DNA of 64,000 bases from the NCBI RefSeq assembly GCF_022513565.1, contig NZ_JAKWBE010000020.1, positions 83,663-147,662 on the forward strand, in the 5' to 3' direction. Every line of letters begins with the position of its first letter. The stretch's first letter is position 1. This DNA comes from Streptomyces gilvus (GTDB lineage Bacteria; Actinomycetota; Actinomycetes; Streptomycetales; Streptomycetaceae). The position numbers and the translations under genes are program-made. Below, in pieces: positions 42,510 to 51,749 of the stretch. The notes below the pieces were generated by a model. That model was not told the DNA's origin and searched no databases. It saw nothing but the letters and a program-made list of their open reading frames with translations.

Positions 42510-43463
42510 CTACATGATCGGGTCGGGTTCGCGGGCCAGGTCCGCGGCGCCCACCATGCCCGCCTCGTTGCCGAGCCGGGCGGCGATCACGTCGGCCACC
42601 GGACGCCAGTTGCCGCCCACCAGCCAGCGCTTGTAGGACTTGCGGATCGGGTCGAGGACCAGTTCGCCCTCATCGGAGAGGCCGCCGCCGACGATGAACG
42701 CGGACGGGTCGAAGAGGGAGGCGAGGTCGGCGAGACCGGCACCGGCCCAGCGGGCGAGTTCACGGTAGGAGTCGACGGCGACCGGGTCGCCCTGGCGGGC
42801 GGCCATGGAGATGTGCTTGCCCTCGATGCCCTCGGGGCTGCCGTCGCCCAGGCCGAGCAGGATCTCGGCGTTCTCCGGGGTGGCGTTGGCGCGCTGCTTG
42901 GCGTACCTGACCAGGGCGCGCCCGGAGGCGTACTGCTCCCAGCAGCCCTGCGAGCCGCAGCCGCACAGCAGGCCGTCCGGGACCATCCGGATGTGCCCGA
43001 ACTCGGCGGCGACGCCGAAGTGGCCGCGGCGCAGCTTGTTGCCGATGATGATGCCGCCGCCCAGGCCGGTGCCGAGCGTGATGCAGATGACGTTGCGGTG
43101 GCCCTTGCCGGCGCCGAACTTGTACTCGCCCCACGCGGCCGCGTTGGCGTCGTTCTCCACGACGACCGGGAGGCCGACGCGGGCCTCGACCTTCTTCTTC
43201 AGCGGCTCCTGCCGCCAGTCGATGTTCGGCGCGAAGTAGACGGTGGAGCGCTGCCGGTTCACGTAACCGGCCGCACCGATGCCCACGCCGACGATCTCGT
43301 GCCCGGCGCGCGCCCCCTCGACGGCGGAGGCGATGGCGTCCACGATGCCCTCGGGCGTGCCCGGGGTCGGCACCTTGAAGGTCGAGAGGATGTTGCCTTC
43401 CTCATCGACCACGCCGGCCGCGATCTTCGTGCCGCCGATGTCGACGCCGATGGTGAGTCCCAT
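42510..43463 (-). CDS. glkA: ROK-family glucokinase GlkA
   Basis: Phosphorylates glucose and, in Streptomyces, mediates carbon repression. 317 aa: IGVDIGGTKIAAGVVD phosphate loop (5-20), catalytic Asp105 in VVENDANAAAWGEY, GTGLGGGIIIG, the zinc module His157 with Cys167, Cys169 and Cys174 (CGCGSQGC), and EQYASGRAL. Length and zinc motif match streptomycete GlkA. Preceded by the DUF5304 gene on the same strand, 107 bp apart. Confidence 0.94.
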   Translation of the reverse strand: MGLTIGVDIGGTKIAAGVVDEEGNILSTFKVPTPGTPEGIVDAIASAVEGARAGHEIVGVGIGAAGYVNRQRSTVYFAPNIDWRQEPLKKKVEARVGLPVVVENDANAAAWGEYKFGAGKGHRNVICITLGTGLGGGIIIGNKLRRGHFGVAAEFGHIRMVPDGLLCGCGSQGCWEQYASGRALVRYAKQRANATPENAEILLGLGDGSPEGIEGKHISMAARQGDPVAVDSYRELARWAGAGLADLASLFDPSAFIVGGGLSDEGELVLDPIRKSYKRWLVGGNWRPVADVIAARLGNEAGMVGAADLAREPDPIM

Positions 43464-43570
43464 GAATCCCTCAGTTTCGGTCGAGCCCCGCTACGGCAAC
43501 CGTACCCGAGGCCCTGCCGCCGGGGTCCAGGCGTCCGAACGCTGGGCGGCCCGGCGGCCACTGGGGAGTG

Positions 43571-44068
43571 TCAGTCCAGGTCGATGCGCTGGCCGGGCCC
43601 GGTGCCCTCGCCCTTGTCGCGGCTCTCGTCCAGGTCCTTGTGCAGATCGGTCGGCCGGCTCGCCCAGCGCTGCTCCTGGGCCTGGACCGCGGAGCGGTAC
43701 GCGGCGAGCAGTTCGTTGCCCGCGGCGGCCAGGTGGTCGAAGACGTCGGGGTTGCGCTCCATGACGGGTTCGACGGCTGCCCGGGCCTGCTGCACGACCT
43801 GCTTGACCACCTGCTGCGCGGCGGGCCCGGCGACGGCGCCGAACAGCGGGGACTGGATCGACGACAGCTTCTCGGAGACGGTGTCGACCAGCTTGCGCAG
43901 TTCCTCGGCGGCCGAGACCGGCGGCCGGCCGTACTCGGCGCGACGGCGGGCCTTCTCCGCGGCGAGGTCCTCGGCGACCGCCGTCGCCCAGGCGTCGGCG
44001 TCGGTGGCCCGCACCTCGTCGACGGCCTCGTTCTCACCGGGATCCGACGGGGGGAGCTGTTCGCTCAT
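43571..44068 (-). CDS. DUF5304 family protein
   Basis: 165 aa soluble helical protein, conserved in streptomycetes, no known role. N-terminal acidic stretch, EKARRRAEYGRPPVSAAEELRKLV, then helices (QQVVKQVVQQARAAVEPVMERNPDVFDHLAAAG) and a polar tail. Same-strand neighbour of glkA and the ArsA-like gene. The start ATG 44068 is clear. Confidence 0.78.
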   Translation of the reverse strand: MSEQLPPSDPGENEAVDEVRATDADAWATAVAEDLAAEKARRRAEYGRPPVSAAEELRKLVDTVSEKLSSIQSPLFGAVAGPAAQQVVKQVVQQARAAVEPVMERNPDVFDHLAAAGNELLAAYRSAVQAQEQRWASRPTDLHKDLDESRDKGEGTGPGQRIDLD

Positions 44069-44125
44069 GACGGACTCCTGACTACGGTTCGTCCCTACGA
44101 CGTTACCCGAACGGCCGTACGTCGT

Positions 44126-45283
44126 TCAGGCCCTGTCGGGCCACAGACCGGGGTCCGGGGTGAAACGGATGCGCAGTTCGCCGTCGCGCAGGGCCGCGCC
44201 GGAGACGGTGCAGCGGCGCAGCGCGGACGGCAGCGCCACGATGCGGCGGAACGGGCCCGCGGTGACGACGAGTTCGTCCCCGCGCCGGATCAGGTCCAGG
44301 TCCTCGCGCGCCGCCCCGGGCAGCGGGATGTGCCAGACCAGCACACCGTCCTCGGCGAGCCGGTCGACGACGGGCCACTCGACGGTGGACGTCGTCTCGT
44401 TGACGCCGGGGGCGGACAGCGCGGTGAGGTCGTCCGTGCCGCGCGGGTCGCGGCCGAGGTGCGGGAGCTGCCGTACGTCGTACGACTCCCGCCACTCCTC
44501 CAGCGCCTTGCGCTGCTGGGCGACGAGACCGGCCGGCCATTCCTCCGCAGCGACCCGGTTCGCGACCAGGACGTCGGGGCGCAGTCCGCGCAGGGCGAGG
44601 CCCAGCACGGTCTCGCGGACGGCGTCGGCGCCGGCCGGTCCGGGTTCGGCGACCAGCCGTACGGCGGTGTGCCGGTCGGCGAGGACGGCTTCGACGGCGG
44701 CGAGTTCCGTGTCCCAGCGCGCGGCGGTGTCGTACAGCCACTCCGACGGCATGGGCACCCCGGCCAGCCGGCCGAGCACCGGGCGCAGGGCGCGGGCCGC
44801 CTGCCGTTCGGGCGGGAGCAGGCGGCGCAGATAGCGGCGCAGTTCCTCGGGCAGCGCGAGGAGGGCGAGGGCCTGCGGGGCGGGCGGAAGGTCGACGACC
44901 AGCAGATCGAACCGCTCGGAGAGGGCGGCGTCGCGCAGGGCCCGCAGCAGGGTGAGCTCCTCGGCTCCGGGGAGCGGGGTGACCTCCTCGGCGTCCAGCC
45001 GGGAGGCACCGAGGAGGTCGAGGACGCCTGCGGACCGTTCCTGGAAGGCGGCGAGGTCGTCCCGGAAGCCGGCGACCGCGTCGGGCCGCCAGACGCTGAG
45101 GTGGGAGGAGACGGGGAGGGGGGCCGGGCCGGTCGTGGCGCCGAGGGCCGCCCCGAGGGTGTCGGTGCGGTCGGCGCCGAGGAGAAGGGTCCGGGTGCCC
45201 TCGCCCGCGGCGCGCAGCGCGGTCGCGGCGGCGACGGTCGTACGTCCGCTGCCGCCGGGACCGGTGATCAGGAGGGTGCGCAT
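44126..45283 (-). CDS. ArsA/GET3-like ATPase with Arg in the P-loop
   Basis: 385 aa. Deviant Walker A GPGGSGRTT (8-16) with Arg14 in place of Lys, A'-like ALRAAGEGTRTLLLGADRTD, LLVVDLPPAPQ as switch II, VANRVAAEEWP and a C-terminal small beta domain (ALPSALRRCTVSGAALRDGELRIRFTP) like the alpha-crystallin-type tail of actinobacterial ArsA proteins. No arsenite Cys ligands are seen. Family knowledge: two adjacent ArsA-like genes occur here in mycobacteria; only one is present. Confidence 0.84.
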   Translation of the reverse strand: MRTLLITGPGGSGRTTVAAATALRAAGEGTRTLLLGADRTDTLGAALGATTGPAPLPVSSHLSVWRPDAVAGFRDDLAAFQERSAGVLDLLGASRLDAEEVTPLPGAEELTLLRALRDAALSERFDLLVVDLPPAPQALALLALPEELRRYLRRLLPPERQAARALRPVLGRLAGVPMPSEWLYDTAARWDTELAAVEAVLADRHTAVRLVAEPGPAGADAVRETVLGLALRGLRPDVLVANRVAAEEWPAGLVAQQRKALEEWRESYDVRQLPHLGRDPRGTDDLTALSAPGVNETTSTVEWPVVDRLAEDGVLVWHIPLPGAAREDLDLIRRGDELVVTAGPFRRIVALPSALRRCTVSGAALRDGELRIRFTPDPGLWPDRA

Positions 45284-45326
45284 GAGGCTGAACGGTACCT
45301 TCGCGCGCCGCCCTCGAACGCCGTGG

Positions 45327-45770
45327 CTACTTCTCCCCCGACTCCACGCGCTTCTTCAATCCGGCCAGCGCCCGGTCGATGATGACCTTCTCGGCCTTCC
45401 GCTTGATCATCCCGAGCATCGGGATCTTCACGTCCACCGTCAGCCGGTAGGTGACCTCGGTGGCCCCGGCACCGGCGGGCTTGAGGATGTACGACCCGTC
45501 GAGGGAGCGCAGCATCTGGGACTTGACCAGCGTCCAGGACACCTCGTTGGCGCCGGTCCACGTGTACGCCAGGACCTGGTCGTCCTTGATGGCGCCCGCG
45601 TCCATCACGAGGCGCACCTGCTCGGCCCGCCCCTGCGCGTCGGTCGCGAGGACCTCCGCCTCCTTGACCTCGCCGGTCCAGTCCGGGTAGCGCGCGAAGT
45701 CGGCGATCACCCCCATGACATCGGCCGGTGCCGCCTCGATCGTGATGCTCGAGCTGGTGTGTTCCGCCAT
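45327..45770 (-). CDS. SRPBCC (START-like) polyketide cyclase/dehydrase family protein
   Basis: 147 aa helix-grip protein: SSITIEAAPADVMGVIADFARYPDWTGEVKEAEV is the family N-terminus, then KDDQVLAYTWTGANEVSWTLV and a C-terminal amphipathic helix (AEKVIIDRALAGLKKRVE). Probably binds a hydrophobic ligand. ATG 45770 has GGAGGAG upstream. Corresponds to the Rv2185c position next to the ArsA-like gene. Confidence 0.88.
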   Translation of the reverse strand: MAEHTSSSITIEAAPADVMGVIADFARYPDWTGEVKEAEVLATDAQGRAEQVRLVMDAGAIKDDQVLAYTWTGANEVSWTLVKSQMLRSLDGSYILKPAGAGATEVTYRLTVDVKIPMLGMIKRKAEKVIIDRALAGLKKRVESGEK

Positions 45771-45879
45771 CGCCGTGGCTCCTCCAGATGCGGGCCGGTG
45801 AGAGGTCGTCGTACGCACGTGTGTGCAGCGTGAAGGCTACCGCGCGCCCGACCAGGCGACTTCACCCGGTTCGGGCTGT

Positions 45880-46677
45880 TCACCATTCGAGTGCCCAGGG
45901 CTTCCCGGTGCCGGCGAAGTGTCCGACGTTCACACACTCCGTGGCCCCGATCCGCATGCGCCGCACCAGGGGTTGGTGGACGTGACCGAACAGCGCGTAG
46001 CGGGGTCGGGTGCGGCGGATGGTCTCCAGCAGCGCCCGGCTTCCGCGCTCGAAGCGCCGGGCCACGGTGTCGTAGACGAGCTCGGGCACCTCCGGCGGGA
46101 TGTGCGTGCACAGCACGTCCACCTCGCCGACGGCCGCCAGCTTGGCTTCGTACTCCTCGTCGTCCATCTCGTACGGCGTCCGCATCGGCGAGCGCAGGCC
46201 CCCTCCGACGAAGCCGAAGGTCCAGCCGCCGATCTCCACCCGCTCCCCGTCCAGCACGGTCGTCCCGGGCCCCGCGTACTCGGCCCACAGAGGCGGCAAA
46301 TCGACATTGCCGTAGGTGGCGTACGTGGGTGTCGGGAAGGCCGCGAACATCTCCGCGTACTGTCCCCGCACCGCCCGTTCGACGGCGGTGGCCCGGTCCG
46401 TGCCGATGCCGCCCCACAGCCGGGCCCCGAACTCGCGTGCCTCCTCGAAGCGGCGGGCGGTGCGCAGCTCGACGATGCGGTCGGCGTTCTCCCGGCCGAA
46501 CAGGTCGGGGAAGATGCCGCGCGAGTGGTCGGCGTAGTCGAGGAAGAGGACCAGGTCACCCAGACAGATCAGGGCGTCGGCGCCGTCGCCGGCGCGGGCC
46601 AGGTCACGGGCGTTGCCGTGCACGTCGCTGACCACGTGAACCCGGGTCCTGCCGCTGTCGGCCGCTGTCGATGCCAT
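45880..46677 (-). CDS. Calcineurin-like metallophosphoesterase
   Basis: 265 aa. Metal ligands in order: VVSDVHGNARDL (Asp-x-His), ICLGDLVLFLDYADH (GD), TYATYGNVDLPPLW (GN in place of GNHE: the His is absent), VLCTHIPPE (His), LFGHVHQP (GHxH). The GNVDLP variant is common in actinobacterial members. Substrate unknown. ATG 46677 lies 8 nt after TACGCT; TTG 46686 is the longest option. Confidence 0.84.
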   Translation of the reverse strand: MASTAADSGRTRVHVVSDVHGNARDLARAGDGADALICLGDLVLFLDYADHSRGIFPDLFGRENADRIVELRTARRFEEAREFGARLWGGIGTDRATAVERAVRGQYAEMFAAFPTPTYATYGNVDLPPLWAEYAGPGTTVLDGERVEIGGWTFGFVGGGLRSPMRTPYEMDDEEYEAKLAAVGEVDVLCTHIPPEVPELVYDTVARRFERGSRALLETIRRTRPRYALFGHVHQPLVRRMRIGATECVNVGHFAGTGKPWALEW

Positions 46678-46767
46678 GGCGATCAAGCGTAAGGGTGTGG
46701 GGTGTACGTGAACAGAGCCGTCGGGACCTGCGGTTACTGGCTAGTCGGTCAGCGGGTCGACTACCGT

Positions 46768-46791
46768 ACACAGAGGAACACCCATCTGTGT
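46768..46791. promoter_or_regulatory. Palindrome just past a -10 box upstream of the acyl-CoA ligase gene
   Basis: ACACAGA (46768-46774), 10 bp, TCTGTGT (46785-46791), immediately after TACCGT (46762-46767) in the 294 bp gap 46678-46971. Could be an operator or a 5' hairpin. No good -35 is visible. Confidence 0.4.
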
Positions 46792-46971
46792 GACGCAGCG
46801 AACATCTCGCCGGGACCCCCTGTCGGAGAAGCCATACCGGCGGGTAACGTCCGGGCAGTCCAGTCGTGCTCAGGATTTCAACCAGTGATTCCCGAGCACC
46901 TGCCCGAGCCTTGGACGCACCGTCGCATCGCACAACGTCGTGGCGCCGGCGCCTTATGAGGAGCAGCAGTC

Positions 46972-48807
46972 TTGCGCGAGTTCAGCCTTCCGGCTTTGTA
47001 CGAGGTCCCTGCGGACGGCAATCTCACCGACATCGTCCGCAGAAACGCCGCGCAGCATCCCGATGTGGCCGTCATCGCCCGCAAGGTGAGCGGAGCGAAA
47101 TGGGGGTCCCCCCGGACGGAGTCTGGGGGAGGCGCGTGGCAGGACGTGTCGGCCACGGCGTTCCTGGCCGAGGTGCACGCCGCCGCGAAGGGCCTGATCG
47201 CCTCCGGCGTCCAGCCCGGCGACCGGGTCGCCCTGATGTCCCGCACGCGTTACGAGTGGACGCTGCTGGACTTCGCGATCTGGAGCGCGGGCGCGGTCAC
47301 CGTGCCGGTGTACGAGACCAGCTCGCCGGAGCAGGTCCAGTGGATCCTCTCCGACTCGGGCGCGACCGCTGCCCTCGTCGAGCTGGACAACCACGCCGCC
47401 GCCGTCGAGTCGGTGCGCGACCGGCTGCCGGCCCTCAAGCACCTGTGGCAGATCGAGGCCGGCGGGGTCGAGGAGCTCGGGCGCCTCGGCAAGGACGTCT
47501 CCGACGCGACCGTCGACGAGCGCAGCTCGCTGGCGCGGGCCGACGACCCGGCGACGATCGTCTACACCTCCGGCACCACCGGCCGCCCCAAGGGCTGTGT
47601 GCTCACCCACCGCAGCTTCTTCGCCGAGTGCGGCAACATCGTCGAGCGCCTGCGGCCGCTGTTCCGCACCGGCGAGTGTTCCGTGCTGCTGTTCCTGCCG
47701 CTCGCGCACGTCTTCGGCCGGCTCGTGCAGATCGCCCCGATGATGGCGCCGATCAAGCTGGGCACCGTCCCGGACATCAAGAACCTCACCGACGAGCTGG
47801 CGTCCTTCCGGCCGACGCTGATCCTGGGCGTGCCGCGGGTCTTCGAGAAGGTCTACAACTCGGCGCGCGCCAAGGCGCAGGCGGACGGCAAGGGCAAGAT
47901 CTTCGACAGGGCCGCGGACACCGCGATCGCGTACAGCAAGGCGCTGGACACGCCCTCGGGCCCGTCGCTGGGCCTGAAGATCAAGCACCGGACCTTCGAC
48001 AAGCTGGTCTACAGCAAGCTGCGCGCGGTGCTCGGCGGCCGGGGCGAGTACGCCATCTCCGGCGGCGCCCCGCTGGGCGAGCGGCTGGGCCACTTCTTCC
48101 GCGGCATCGGCTTCACGGTGCTGGAGGGCTACGGCCTGACCGAGTCCTGCGCGGCCACCGCCTTCAACCCCTGGGACCGTACGAAGATCGGCACCGTCGG
48201 GCAGCCGCTGCCGGGCTCGGTGATCCGGATCGCGGACGACGGGGAGGTGCTGCTGCACGGCGAGCACCTGTTCAAGGGCTACTGGAACAACGAGGCCGCC
48301 ACGGCCGAGGCGCTGACCGACGGCTGGTTCCACACCGGTGACATCGGCACCCTCGACGAGGACGGCTACCTCAGGATCACCGGCCGCAAGAAGGAGATCA
48401 TCGTCACCGCGGGCGGCAAGAACGTCGCCCCGGCCGTGATCGAGGACCGGATCCGCGCGCACGCGCTGGTCGCGGAGTGCATGGTGGTGGGCGACGGGCG
48501 GCCGTTCGTGGGCGCGCTGGTCACCATCGACGAGGAGTTCCTGGGCCGCTGGGCCGCCGAGCACGGCAAGCCCGCGGGTGTCACCGCGGCGTCGCTGCGT
48601 GCGGATCCGGATCTGCTCGCGGCGATCCAGGACGCGGTCGACGACGGCAACGCCGCGGTGTCGAAGGCGGAATCGGTGCGGAAGTTCCGCATTCTGTCCT
48701 CCCAGTTCACGGAGGAGTCGGGCCACCTGACGCCCTCGCTGAAGCTCAAGCGCAACGTGGTGGCGAAGGACTACGCGGACGAGATCGAGGCCATCTACCA
48801 GAAGTAG
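46972..48807 (+). CDS. Long-chain fatty acid-CoA ligase (FadD15 type)
   Basis: 611 aa adenylate-forming enzyme: P-loop YTSGTTGRPKG from residue 198, LPLAHVFGR, AISGGAPLGERLGHFF, EGYGLTESCAATAFN, DGWFHTGDIGTLDEDGYLRITGRKKE and the catalytic Lys near the C-terminus (TPSLKLKRNVV). It starts TTG with GAGGAG upstream. Residues 40-55 (SGAKWGSPRTESGGGA; 47089-47136) are an in-frame insert whose DNA looks like a dispersed Streptomyces palindromic repeat. Orthologous position to mycobacterial fadD15, next to pimB. Confidence 0.9.
   Translation: MREFSLPALYEVPADGNLTDIVRRNAAQHPDVAVIARKVSGAKWGSPRTESGGGAWQDVSATAFLAEVHAAAKGLIASGVQPGDRVALMSRTRYEWTLLDFAIWSAGAVTVPVYETSSPEQVQWILSDSGATAALVELDNHAAAVESVRDRLPALKHLWQIEAGGVEELGRLGKDVSDATVDERSSLARADDPATIVYTSGTTGRPKGCVLTHRSFFAECGNIVERLRPLFRTGECSVLLFLPLAHVFGRLVQIAPMMAPIKLGTVPDIKNLTDELASFRPTLILGVPRVFEKVYNSARAKAQADGKGKIFDRAADTAIAYSKALDTPSGPSLGLKIKHRTFDKLVYSKLRAVLGGRGEYAISGGAPLGERLGHFFRGIGFTVLEGYGLTESCAATAFNPWDRTKIGTVGQPLPGSVIRIADDGEVLLHGEHLFKGYWNNEAATAEALTDGWFHTGDIGTLDEDGYLRITGRKKEIIVTAGGKNVAPAVIEDRIRAHALVAECMVVGDGRPFVGALVTIDEEFLGRWAAEHGKPAGVTAASLRADPDLLAAIQDAVDDGNAAVSKAESVRKFRILSSQFTEESGHLTPSLKLKRNVVAKDYADEIEAIYQK
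47089..47136. repeat. 48 bp palindromic repeat-like insertion inside the acyl-CoA ligase gene
   Basis: The core TGGGGGTCCCCCC ... TCTGGGGGAGG has the G-tract/C-tract hairpin form of short repeats scattered between streptomycete genes. It lies in frame (16 codons) in a loop region between KV and WQDV, so the enzyme is probably not inactivated. Confidence 0.55.
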
Positions 48808-48820
48808 GACGGCCCTCGGG

Positions 48821-50455
48821 TCAGGTGTCCTCGGCGAGGACCCGGGTCATCGTGCGCTCGGCGAGCGCGGTGATGGTGACGAACGGGTTCACGCCGATGT
48901 TGCCGGGCACCAGCGAGCCGTCGGTGACGTACAGCTTCGAATAGCCCTTCACCCGGCCGTAGTTGTCGGTCGCCTGGCCCAGCACGCAGCCGCCCAGCGG
49001 GTGGTAGCAGAAGTCGTCGGCGAAGACCTTGTTGGACGTGCCGAACAGGTCGTAGCGGTAGATCGTCGCGTTGGCCGAGTTGATCCGGTCGAAGAGCTTC
49101 TTGGCCATGGCGACGGACACCGCGCTCTGGGCGGCGGTCCAGCCCAGCTTGACCCCGTCGCTCGCGGAGTCGTAGGTGAAGGCCGCCCGTTGGGGGTTCT
49201 TGGTGATCGCCAGATAGAGGCTGACCCAGGTCTCGAACCCGATGGGCAGCGGGGCGATCTCCGCGAAGACGGGGTTGTCGGTGTTGGCCCAGTCGTCGAT
49301 GCCCATGACCGGCATGGTCGACTGGTTGGCGCCGGTGGTGTCCCAGATGTGGTTGGCGCGGCCGAGCATGGTGTTGCCGTTGGGGCCCCAACCGGCGCCG
49401 ACGCTCGCGTCGAGGGCGGGCAGGGCGCCGGTGTCCCGGGCCCGGACGAGGAGTTCGGTGGTGCCGAGGCTGCCGCCGCCGAGGAAGAGGTACGTGCAGC
49501 TGTACTGCTTCGTCTGCACGACCTTTCCCGTGACGTCGATGCGGTCGGTCGTCAGCAGCCAACTCCCGTCGCTCGCGCGGTGGATGGCCTTGACCCGCTC
49601 CCTGGTGTTGATGGTGACGTTCCCGGTGCCGAGCGCGGCGGCCAGGTAGGTCTTGTCGAGGCTCTTCTTGCCGTAGTTGTTGCCGTAGATGACCTCCTGC
49701 GCCAGCGCCGACCTGGTGGCGGTGCCGGCCGCCTCGCGCTCCATGTAGCCGAAGTCGTAGACGTTCGGTACGAAGGTGGTCTTGAGCCCGGTGTTGTCGG
49801 CGGCCTTCCGCGAGGTGCGGGCGAACTGGTACCACTCGGTCGACTCGAACCAGGCGGGGTCGATGGTGTTGACGCCGAGCATGGAACGGGCGCGCGGGAA
49901 GTAGGTGTTGTACATCTCCGTCGCGTCCACGGTGGGGAACTGCTCGGTGAAGTACGACTGGAGCGGGGTGACGGCCATGCCGCCGTTGACCAGGGAGCCG
50001 CCGCCGACACCGCGTCCGACGTAGACGGACATCGTGTCGAAGTGCACGCGGTCCAGGACGCCGGGGTAGGGGGTGATGTCCTTGTTGACGACGTCCAGCC
50101 ACAGGAAGGTGGCCAGCGGGGCCTCGGTGCGGGACTTGAACCACATGGAGCGCTGGTCGGGGCTGGCGGTGTTGCAGAAGATCTTGCCGTCGGCGCCGGG
50201 GGTGTTCCACAGCTGCCCCATCTCCAGGACGAGCGTGCGGATGCCGGCCTGGCCGAGGCGCAGGGCGGCGACGGCACCGCCGTACCCCGAACCGACCACG
50301 ATGGCGGGCGCGTTGTCGACGGAGGCCGCTTCCTCGGCCGCCTGCGCCGACTGCAGCCCGATCCGGGTGAGCCCGGCGGCAGCCGCGCTCTGCAGGGCGA
50401 TCATGCCCAGTATTTGACGTCTCGTCAGCTGATGCTGCGTCAGTTTCACTGTCAT
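48821..50455 (-). CDS. choA: Cholesterol oxidase, GMC family, Tat-exported
   Basis: 544 aa. Twin-arginine signal (LTRRQILGMIALQSAAAAG, cleavage near AQAA-EEA). FAD loop IVVGSGYGGAVAALRLGQAG, VGRGVGGGSLVNGGMAVTP, GGGSLGTTELLVRARD, and the steroid-oxidase active site FCYHPLGGCVLG (His) and GVNPFVTITALAER (Asn). It oxidises and isomerises cholesterol to cholest-4-en-3-one outside the cell. It lies 32 bp downstream of the PimB-like gene on the same strand and converges with the acyl-CoA ligase. The gene looks like an insertion into an otherwise conserved fadD-pimB pair. Confidence 0.93.
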   Translation of the reverse strand: MTVKLTQHQLTRRQILGMIALQSAAAAGLTRIGLQSAQAAEEAASVDNAPAIVVGSGYGGAVAALRLGQAGIRTLVLEMGQLWNTPGADGKIFCNTASPDQRSMWFKSRTEAPLATFLWLDVVNKDITPYPGVLDRVHFDTMSVYVGRGVGGGSLVNGGMAVTPLQSYFTEQFPTVDATEMYNTYFPRARSMLGVNTIDPAWFESTEWYQFARTSRKAADNTGLKTTFVPNVYDFGYMEREAAGTATRSALAQEVIYGNNYGKKSLDKTYLAAALGTGNVTINTRERVKAIHRASDGSWLLTTDRIDVTGKVVQTKQYSCTYLFLGGGSLGTTELLVRARDTGALPALDASVGAGWGPNGNTMLGRANHIWDTTGANQSTMPVMGIDDWANTDNPVFAEIAPLPIGFETWVSLYLAITKNPQRAAFTYDSASDGVKLGWTAAQSAVSVAMAKKLFDRINSANATIYRYDLFGTSNKVFADDFCYHPLGGCVLGQATDNYGRVKGYSKLYVTDGSLVPGNIGVNPFVTITALAERTMTRVLAEDT

Positions 50456-50487
50456 GCGCGCAGCATCGGCGGATTATCGGGCTCCGG

Positions 50488-51630
50488 CTATAGCAAGGTC
50501 TTCAACTTTTCCGCCAACAAGTCCCAGCGCCACTTCTCTTCCACCCACTCACGTCCCCGCTCCCCCATGCGTCGCCTGAGCTCCGGGTCGGAGAGGAGGA
50601 CGGTGATCCATTCGGCCGTCTCCTCGGGGGAGCCGCCGTGGACCACCCAGCCGGTCTCGCCGTCCAGGACGGCGTCGGGGGCGCCGCCCGAGTCGCCGGC
50701 CACGACCGGCAGGCCCGTCGCCGACGCCTCCAGGTAGACGATGCCGAGCCCCTCGACGTCGAGCCCGCCCCGGCGGGTCCGGCAGGGCATGGCGAAGACG
50801 TCACCGGCGCCGTAGTGGGCGGGCAGCTCGGACCAGAGGACGGCACCCGTGAAACGCACGGAGCCCGCGACACCGGTCTCGCGCGCCAGCTTGCGCAGCT
50901 CGCCCTCGTAGGGCCCGCCGCCGACGATCAGCAGCACCGCGTCCGGCTCGGCGGCCAGGATCCGGGGCATGGCCAGGATCAGCGTGTCCTGCCCCTTGCG
51001 CGGCACCAGCCGGGACACGCACACGACCACCGGCCGGTCGGTCAGCCCGAGCCGCGCCCGGACCGCGTCACCGCCCGAGGCGGGGTGGAAGACCTTCTCG
51101 TCGACGCCGGGCGGCAGCTGCACCATCCGCCCGGCCGCCGCGGGCGTCAGCGCGGAGGCGATCCGCGAGCGCGTGTACTCACCGAGGTAGGTGATCGTGT
51201 CCGTGCCCTCCCCGATCCGCCGCAGCAACTGCCGCGCGCCGGGCAGCTGCGCCCACCCCGCCTCGTGGCCGTGAGTCGTCGCCACCAGCCGCTCGGCGCC
51301 GGCCCTGCGGAGCGCCGGCGCCATCAGCCCGAGCGGCGCCGCCGCCCCGAACCACACCGACGTACAACCGTGCGCGCGCAGCAGCCCGACGGCCGTCCGG
51401 GTGGCCGCCGGCGTCGGCAGCAGCATGGTCGTACGGTCCCGGACCACGGTGAAGGGCTGCTCGGCGTCGAAGGCGCGGGTCGCCTCGACGCCCTCCTTGC
51501 CCCGCTTCCAGGTGGAGGCGTAGACGACCAGCCGCTCGGGGTCCAGGCGCAGCGCCATGTTGTGCAGGAACGCCTGGATGCCGCCGGGGCGGGGCGGGAA
51601 GTCGTTGGTCACGATCAGGGTCTTGTGCAT
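50488..51630 (-). CDS. GT4 glycosyltransferase, PimB-like
   Basis: 380 aa. N-terminal NDFPPRPGGIQAFLHNMA donor/acceptor loop, VATTHGHEAGW, GYRVQLPPGVDEKVFHP-like VQLPPGVDEKVFHP, VVCVSRLVPRKGQDTLI, and the EX7E motif region GLDVEGLGIVYLEASATGLPVVAGDSGG. Best fit is GDP-mannose-dependent phosphatidyl-myo-inositol monomannoside mannosyltransferase (PimB'), which in mycobacteria neighbours fadD15 exactly as here. ATG 51630 is chosen; the frame to 51711 is longer but adds Pro/Arg filler. Confidence 0.88.
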   Translation of the reverse strand: MHKTLIVTNDFPPRPGGIQAFLHNMALRLDPERLVVYASTWKRGKEGVEATRAFDAEQPFTVVRDRTTMLLPTPAATRTAVGLLRAHGCTSVWFGAAAPLGLMAPALRRAGAERLVATTHGHEAGWAQLPGARQLLRRIGEGTDTITYLGEYTRSRIASALTPAAAGRMVQLPPGVDEKVFHPASGGDAVRARLGLTDRPVVVCVSRLVPRKGQDTLILAMPRILAAEPDAVLLIVGGGPYEGELRKLARETGVAGSVRFTGAVLWSELPAHYGAGDVFAMPCRTRRGGLDVEGLGIVYLEASATGLPVVAGDSGGAPDAVLDGETGWVVHGGSPEETAEWITVLLSDPELRRRMGERGREWVEEKWRWDLLAEKLKTLL

Positions 51631-51749
51631 CGCCGCCGACCCTACCGGGCGCGTCCGCACAGGTGGGCTCGGCCGTGTTGGTGGCGAGTTCACAGCTGGG
51701 CAGGACATCATGTTCCCCTCAAGACGAACAGCTGGCCGAAGGGGCTCGG

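Noticed and set aside
46745..46767. Possible sixth RecA-NDp-like promoter before the acyl-CoA ligase
   Set aside because: CGGTCAGCG-N7-TACCGT has too many mismatches and the wrong spacing.
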